A model generated the notes under the pieces. The model was not told where the DNA came from and searched no databases. It worked only from the letters and a program-made list of their open reading frames with translations. From Neobacillus sp. PS3-40 (GTDB lineage: Bacteria > Bacillota > Bacilli > Bacillales > Cytobacillaceae): 64,000 nt of DNA. The DNA lies in NCBI RefSeq assembly GCF_030915485.1, contig NZ_CP133266.1, positions 1,116,001-1,180,000 on the forward strand, given 5' to 3'. Shown here piece by piece: positions 59,270-64,000 of the stretch. The translations under genes and the position numbers were made by a program. Within the stretch, counting starts at the first letter, position 1; every line of letters begins with the position of its first letter.

Positions 59270-59917
59270 CTAAAAGTTTTCTTTTTTTAAGTTTTTGCGT
59301 ATTTCTTTTGCTACCACTTTGGGCGTTTTTAACTTCCATACTTTTAAAACAATAGGCAAATGATGATTTGTAATAGGGGAATTGATATATGCCTCAAAAT
59401 TATCTAATAGATATTCCCTTGCATAATTCAGTACGGCTACCACTAATTTGTTAACCGCCTTTGTCTCTGATTCTTCACATACTACTATATCCAGATCGGG
59501 CATTGTGATCGTATATCTTGAGAACTTTTCTCCCAAAACAATGTCATCATAATCCTTCGTAATTCTCGCATTTAAAGGTACTTGTTCAGCCCATTGTGAT
59601 CTTTCCCTTTCCGACTCCAATTCCTCTTCCAGTTCACGAATTCGAGTGTACATACCCGTTACCGCCTCTACGTCCTTCTTCATTACTAAGATAAAGGTTT
59701 CCAAACTTATTGGATTAATGTAAAGACCTTTTGTAGTCGGAGATCCCTTCAAGACCCGGACTGCGTCAATTAATCCTTTTTGGCACCATTTCTGTACCAT
59801 TTGTTCATTTTGGGTGATGCCTTCTGCTTTCAATCGCTCAAATGCTTCTTTTTTTGTAACCGAGTATTTCCTTATTAACTCCCCACTCAAAAGTTCAACC
59901 GTTTGCGTTTTAACCAT
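59270..59917 (-). CDS. HTH-type DNA-binding protein with coiled coil
   Basis: The 215-residue protein has a possible helix-turn-helix in the first 70 residues (QNEQMVQKWCQKGLIDAVRV), a coiled coil (about 90-112, RIRELEEELESERERSQWAE) and an alpha/beta C-terminal domain. Two 27-bp AT-rich direct repeats lie upstream (59976-60032) and may be its binding sites. This looks like a plasmid-type or element-maintenance regulator (inference). Confidence 0.55.
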   Translation of the reverse strand: MVKTQTVELLSGELIRKYSVTKKEAFERLKAEGITQNEQMVQKWCQKGLIDAVRVLKGSPTTKGLYINPISLETFILVMKKDVEAVTGMYTRIRELEEELESERERSQWAEQVPLNARITKDYDDIVLGEKFSRYTITMPDLDIVVCEESETKAVNKLVVAVLNYAREYLLDNFEAYINSPITNHHLPIVLKVWKLKTPKVVAKEIRKNLKKENF

Positions 59918-59975
59918 TATCAGGTGTTCACCGTCCTTAAAATTAGTAGTAATAAGAAATACAATATTTTTAAAT

Positions 59976-60032
59976 AGTATTTCTCAATACTATATTTTTA
60001 AATACAGTATTTCCTAATACTATATTTTTTAA
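59976..60032. promoter_or_regulatory. two AT-rich direct repeats upstream of the 59.3 kb gene
   Basis: AGTATTT, then (CTCA or CCTA), then ATACTATATTTTT occurs at 59976 and again at 60006, with exactly 30-bp spacing, so the copies lie on the same helix face. Each contains the dyad AGTATT / AATACT. A partial third copy is near 59962. Confidence 0.55.
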
Positions 60033-60248
60033 TGCCATTTTGGTGTCTTTTTTGCTTATTAACCCCGCAGACAGGTTAGCAATTTAAGAAGGAAAAAAAG
60101 ACAAAAATTTTCTGTGAGAGTCAGCTAATTTAAATATCTATTATGAAATCGACTAATCTATACTGAAAATAAAAAATATTCACTCTATTATTAGAAAGAC
60201 AAAAAACTTTTGTGTCGAATTTTATCCATAAAAGAGGAGGAGTTGAAT

Positions 60249-60563
60249 TTGACAAAATTAATTACAGTTCAAAAAGCAAAAGATGAGGTAAAAAGATTAC
60301 AGGAATATTTAGATTTAGTTGAAGATTATGAGGCAAATACATTGGAAAAATGGATCATAAAAGAATTTGCAATCACAAATAGCCTCGTTGAAGTTACTAA
60401 GAGGGCAAATGCTCGAGGATTAACGTTGAATGGAAGTCTTATTGATAAAGAATATGTTAAATCTATTATTTGTGGAAAATCTACTGATAAATTACATCGA
60501 TTATTAAGGTTAGGATTTAATAAAAGAATAAAAACTATTAAAAAAGGGCAATATCCCTTTTAA
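60249..60563 (+). CDS. 104-residue hypothetical protein
   Basis: TTG start 8 bases after AGGAGGAG. Helical, basic towards the end (RLLRLGFNKRIKTIKKGQYP). The middle (IIKEFAITNSLVEVTKRANA) could be a helix-turn-helix. Family not recognised. It lies between the regulator at 59270 and the serine recombinase. Confidence 0.6.
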   Translation: MTKLITVQKAKDEVKRLQEYLDLVEDYEANTLEKWIIKEFAITNSLVEVTKRANARGLTLNGSLIDKEYVKSIICGKSTDKLHRLLRLGFNKRIKTIKKGQYPF

Positions 60564-60763
60564 TAATAGTTGTAATTTCAAAGCCGTCTAATGCTTTTTT
60601 TATTAAAAATAGTTTCTTTTAAAAATAGGAAATCATAAAAAAACTACATAAAAAGAAATTTTCTAAGTCCAAATTTTCCCCTTTAAATATTATCGAGTAA
60701 AATCACTCAAATCAAACATAGGACAACCTTAGCACTTCATACATTGTGTTGAGGTGATTCAGC

Positions 60764-60898
60764 TTGGCAAAAAAGCTTGAATTTTTGTATCACCCAAACA
60801 TAGATAGAGAACTCGATGAGGAAAAAGTTAGACGGGTACAATTGATGATAGCTGAATTCCTCGTCAAAAAAGCTTTGGAAAAAGCCGCGAGCAAGTAA
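60764..60898 (+). CDS. 44-residue hypothetical protein
   Basis: TTG start after GAGGTG. Charged, helical (HPNIDRELDEEKVRRVQLMI, AEFLVKKALEKAASK). A terminator overlaps its stop. It lies immediately upstream of the serine recombinase. Function unknown. Confidence 0.6.
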   Translation: MAKKLEFLYHPNIDRELDEEKVRRVQLMIAEFLVKKALEKAASK

Positions 60899-60910
60899 GC
60901 GGCTTTTTTG
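60881..60910 (+). terminator. Rho-independent terminator
   Basis: AAAGCCGC / GCGGCTTT stem followed by TTTG, overlapping the end of the 44-residue gene. Confidence 0.8.
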
Positions 60911-61023
60911 TTTGGTAAATACTTCCCAATCTTGTTTATTCCTCTTGAACAACCCTATACTATTAATGAAATATGCAAAGACTGAATATATATATTGAAA
61001 AATAGAACAGGGAGTTTTTATAT

Positions 61024-62619
61024 ATGATAGGTATTTATATTCGAGTAAGTACCCAAAACCAAGTAAATGAAGGATATAGCCTAGAAGCCCAGGAAGATCT
61101 TTGTATGAAGCGAGCAAGTGAACTTGGGCATTCAAAATCACAAGTTAGAGTTTATCGCGAGGAAGGGCGAAGCGGTGAAGATATTGATCGTCCAATGATG
61201 AATCAATTACGTGAGGATACGGCAAATGGAATTATTACAACTGTCATTATCACCGACCCAGACCGATTAACAAGAGATTTAACAGATAAGCTTATTGTCT
61301 GCAAAGAATGGGATAGACAATACGTAGATATCATATTTATTGATACCGAATACCAAAATACTCCTGAAGGGCAAATGTTTTTTAATATGCGTTCAGTGTT
61401 CGCTCAGTTTGAGTTAGCTCAAATCCGTAAACGAACAATCCGTGGTAGACTTCGTGCAGTTGAAAAAGATAAAAAGATAATGCCAATGCGAACAGCTCCA
61501 TACGGATATGATTATAAAGATGGAAAACTTTTAATAAACATTCAGGAAGCTGAGTTTGTAAAGAAAATATACGATTGGTATCTTATTGGCTTAACGCTTC
61601 GAGAAATAGGGGGTAAGCTGTTTAATGAGGGGGCTGTTCCTAAACGTAAGGAAAGTAAGAACTTTGGTGCGTCGTCAATTAGCAGAATCCTAACTTCAGA
61701 AATATATATCGGGAAGTATGTATATAACAAACGAGAAACTAAAAAAGCATGGGGCGAAAGAACTGCTTCAGGAAACCAAAGAAAAACATATAAACTTCGT
61801 GATGAGGCCAATTGGATTAGAGTTGATGTTCCTGCTATTATCGACGAAAAAACATATATTCTTGCTCAAAATAAAAGAGTAAATAATAAAAGAAAAGGAG
61901 GAAATATAAAATTTGATTATTTATTTAGAGGCATGATTCGCTGTAAACACTGTGGACGTATTTGGGAATGTACAACATATAACGGTCGAAAGGATAAAAC
62001 GACAGGTGAAATGAAGAAATATGCTGTATACAGATGTCCAAATTTAAATCCAAAACGTTATGGCGATGGAATAGAAAAATGTAAATCGCAAAGTATCCGC
62101 ATTGACTTGTTAGAAAAATATATTATGGATTTAATATATAGGACATTAAGCAACAAAGAAATGTTTAAACAAGTAATTAAGAATCAGCTGCTTGTTACAG
62201 ACGATACACTGGATGATGAAATATTAGAACTCGAGAAACAGCTCAAACGGAAGATTGATGAGCGGGATCGTATCAAACGGATGTATGTTGTGGCACAAGT
62301 CATTACTGAAGAAGAAATGCTTAAAGATATGAAAAAGATTAACCCTGAGATAAAAAAAATAACTGATGATATAGATAAATTAAATAGAAAAAAAGAGAAT
62401 CAGGTATCCAATCAAATAACCGATGAATATATTGATTTAATTATTAGGAATATAGAGAAAATGTTTGAGAACGAAGATATGATGTTCAAGGATAAACGCC
62501 AATTGATGGAATTACTAATTGATGAAATTACGATTGATGGTAGGAGCGAGAAGATCGGAATCACAATACAAGGACTTCTTGACGACATTGCTTTGTGGTC
62601 ACATTGTCAAGAAGTTTGA
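61024..62619 (+). CDS. large serine recombinase, sigK-element excision type (SpoIVCA-like)
   Basis: 531 residues. The N-terminal resolvase domain has [12 protein letters not shown] with the catalytic Ser and Arg residues of [11 protein letters not shown] recombinase domain (about 150-280) follows, then a zinc ribbon ([14 protein letters not shown] ... YRCPN ... EKCKSQ) and a coiled coil (about 400-460). Its last codons overlap the start of the sigK fragment in another frame. It is the size and class of recombinase that excises skin-type elements in the mother cell. A sigma-E promoter was not identified. Confidence 0.9.
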   Translation: MIGIYIRVSTQNQVNEGYSLEAQEDLCMKRASELGHSKSQVRVYREEGRSGEDIDRPMMNQLREDTANGIITTVIITDPDRLTRDLTDKLIVCKEWDRQYVDIIFIDTEYQNTPEGQMFFNMRSVFAQFELAQIRKRTIRGRLRAVEKDKKIMPMRTAPYGYDYKDGKLLINIQEAEFVKKIYDWYLIGLTLREIGGKLFNEGAVPKRKESKNFGASSISRILTSEIYIGKYVYNKRETKKAWGERTASGNQRKTYKLRDEANWIRVDVPAIIDEKTYILAQNKRVNNKRKGGNIKFDYLFRGMIRCKHCGRIWECTTYNGRKDKTTGEMKKYAVYRCPNLNPKRYGDGIEKCKSQSIRIDLLEKYIMDLIYRTLSNKEMFKQVIKNQLLVTDDTLDDEILELEKQLKRKIDERDRIKRMYVVAQVITEEEMLKDMKKINPEIKKITDDIDKLNRKKENQVSNQITDEYIDLIIRNIEKMFENEDMMFKDKRQLMELLIDEITIDGRSEKIGITIQGLLDDIALWSHCQEV

Positions 62620-63127
62620 GAACACAGGGGAAGATGCTGAGGATTTAATTTCAATTGGAACAATTGGTTTAATTAAAGCCATTGAAAGCTATTCAGAAGG
62701 CAAAGGAACAAAATTAGCCACTTATGCGGCACGTTGTATTGAAAATGAAATTTTAATGCATTTAAGGGCTCTAAAGAAAACAAAAAAGGATGTCTCACTC
62801 CATGACCCAATAGGTCAAGATAAGGAAGGAAATGAAATATCGCTCATTGATGTATTAAAGTCTGAATCAGAGGATGTTATTGACACAATCCAATTAAATA
62901 TGGAACTGGAAAAAATAAGACAATATATTGAAATCCTTGATAAGCGTGAAAAGGAAGTCATTATTGGACGTTTTGGTCTTGATCTTAAAAAGGAAAAAAC
63001 ACAGCGGGAAATTGCGATGGAACTAGGAATTTCCCGGAGTTATGTTTCTAGAATCGAAAAACGGGCATTAATGAAAATGTTTCATGAGTTTTACCGCGCG
63101 GAAAAAGAACGAAAGAAAAAGAGTTAA
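62600..63127 (+). pseudogene. sigK: sigK 3' part, split by an intervening element (rearrangement-dependent gene, not decayed)
   Basis: From residue [20 protein letters not shown] to the end the protein follows Bacillus sigma-K almost word for word ([40 protein letters not shown]). It covers sigma regions 2, 3 and 4. The N-terminus with the pro-sequence is missing and is replaced upstream by the recombinase gene. It becomes functional only after excision joins it to the N-terminal part, expected beyond the left end of the window. The mature protein would drive late mother-cell sporulation genes. Confidence 0.9.
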
Positions 63128-63157
63128 GAGCAGGATATCCTGCTCTTAACTCTTTTT
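63119..63157. terminator. bidirectional terminator
   Basis: AGAGTTAAGAGCAGGA / TCCTGCTCTTAACTCT, a perfect palindrome between the convergent sigK fragment and the response regulator. Confidence 0.9.
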
Positions 63158-63184
63158 ACCTATTTTTCATTAGGGTAAAGATCT

Positions 63185-63865
63185 TTATGATTCCTTATCT
63201 AACCACTTATATCCCAAACCCCATACCGTAGATAAGTGATCATCTATGGGATACCCTATTTTTCGTAATTTATCTCTTAGATTCCTTACATGTGAATCGA
63301 TTGTACGATCCTCAGTAGATACAGCATATCCCCAGATTGAAGTTAATAAATGCTCGCGAGTAAAAACTTTATTTCGATTTTGTAGAAAAAGACCTAATAA
63401 TGAAAATTCCTTTGGTGTTAATGGGACATGTGTTTCATTGTATAAAAGTTCATAGGAATCCTGATTTAAAATAAGCCCATTAAATTCTATTCTGTTATTA
63501 TTTCCTTCTTTTCTTCGTAAGATTGCTTCAATTCTAGCGATTAATTCTTCTTCATCAAATGGTTTTGAGATATAATCATCTGCTCCAAGTTTTAGCCCTT
63601 TTACAACATCCATTTTTTCAGATCGTGCTGTTAACATGATAATTGGAATATCCCAGCGCTTGCGGATTTCTTGGCATGCTTCCCATCCATCCATTTTTGG
63701 CATCATAACATCTAATAAAATAATGTCTACTTTATCAGATTCTAAGTAATGAATTGCATCTAGTGCTGAAGTGGCTTTTTGACAATGGTATCCTTTTGGA
63801 TTTAAATAAAGTGCCAATAAATCTAACATTCTCATTTCATCATCAACCAACAGAATTTTTTTCAA
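63185..63865 (-). CDS. OmpR/PhoB-family response regulator
   Basis: The 226-residue protein has a receiver domain (1-118): the DD pair in LLVDDEMRML, the phospho-acceptor Asp in DIILLDVMMPKMDGW, T in MLTARS and K in ISKPFDEEEL. The winged-helix effector domain (128-224) contains RTIDSHVRNLRDKLRKIG and STVWGLGYKW. A sensor kinase is expected on its 3' side, but no such gene is present there; it would have to be elsewhere. It belongs to the chromosomal flank of sigK. Confidence 0.9.
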   Translation of the reverse strand: MKKILLVDDEMRMLDLLALYLNPKGYHCQKATSALDAIHYLESDKVDIILLDVMMPKMDGWEACQEIRKRWDIPIIMLTARSEKMDVVKGLKLGADDYISKPFDEEELIARIEAILRRKEGNNNRIEFNGLILNQDSYELLYNETHVPLTPKEFSLLGLFLQNRNKVFTREHLLTSIWGYAVSTEDRTIDSHVRNLRDKLRKIGYPIDDHLSTVWGLGYKWLDKES

Positions 63866-64000
63866 CAGTGTCCTCTCCCGATAACTAAATGTTGAAACAA
63901 ATTATACTACATATTGCTTGCGAATAATTGTTAATTTTTTAAGTTGATGATTCACATTTTGGAGCTTTTGCGTAATGGAAAATTCCAGAAAACAAACATA

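Noticed and set aside
60900-61023. Sigma-E promoter for the serine recombinase
   Set aside because: Expected by analogy with spoIVCA, but no convincing -35/-10 pair with correct spacing could be seen.
62600-63127. The sigK fragment as a stand-alone sigma factor gene
   Set aside because: An upstream frame extends to 62519 but encodes unrelated residues from the recombinase 3' end, lacks a ribosome binding site and does not supply the sigma-K N-terminus.

Overview
The window looks like a piece of a low-GC, endospore-forming Firmicute chromosome (Bacillaceae). Ribosome binding sites are strong GGAGG types, TTG and GTG starts are common, and a sigK fragment, a SpoIIP-domain protein and ECF sigma factors are present. 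The rightmost 1.4 kb (from about 62600) is ordinary chromosome: the 3' part of the mother-cell sigma factor gene sigK and a convergent OmpR-type response regulator. Directly upstream of the sigK fragment, in the same direction, lies a large serine recombinase (61024-62619) whose last codons overlap the sigK sequence. This is the layout of a sigK-intervening (skin-type) element, so most or all of the window to the left is probably inside such an element. The N-terminal half of sigK is not in the window.

The left 11 kb is a mosaic. It holds small membrane and hypothetical genes, a PPP-type phosphatase, plasmid-like remnants (a ribbon-helix-helix protein with GTATAC operator-like sites, a decayed MerR/DUF3967-like gene), a LAGLIDADG endonuclease, a gene broken by inversion, and a group II intron fragment.

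From about 11 to 58.6 kb the window is a cassette array. About 45 short genes or gene pairs of unrelated function, nearly all on the minus strand, are each followed at the 3' end by a related intergenic unit of about 80-100 bp. A full unit has two palindromic core sites and a terminator-like hairpin between them. The cores have a right arm starting GTTA(C/G)TT and a C-rich 6-bp centre such as CTGACC or GCCCCC. The outer arms of the two cores can pair, so a unit can fold much like an integron attC site. All units point the same way, whatever the strand of the neighbouring gene. A tyrosine recombinase with all catalytic residues (29365-30204, plus strand) sits inside the array and is divergent from the cassettes to its left. 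A second, broken copy (58685-59060) sits at the right end with the same relation to the cassettes on its left. This is integron geometry, but the recombinase is Xer-like and lacks the extra segment typical of IntI.

Cassette contents are mostly small membrane proteins, lipoproteins and secreted proteins. There are also GNAT acetyltransferases, two ECF sigma/anti-sigma pairs (one fused to a SpoIIP amidase domain), S41 and HEXXH peptidases, VanZ, an aldo/keto reductase, an AhpD-like protein and a 1293-residue helicase-nuclease that may be a defence gene. Mobile elements have invaded the array. Three group II introns sit in the arms of core sites, an IS1595 element carries a HEAT-repeat passenger gene and has an 8-bp target duplication, a second IS1595 copy is internally deleted, an IS110-type element has a bridge-RNA-like leader, and there is one IS3/IS150 element. 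Between 59 and 61 kb lie DNA-binding and small hypothetical genes that lead to the serine recombinase.
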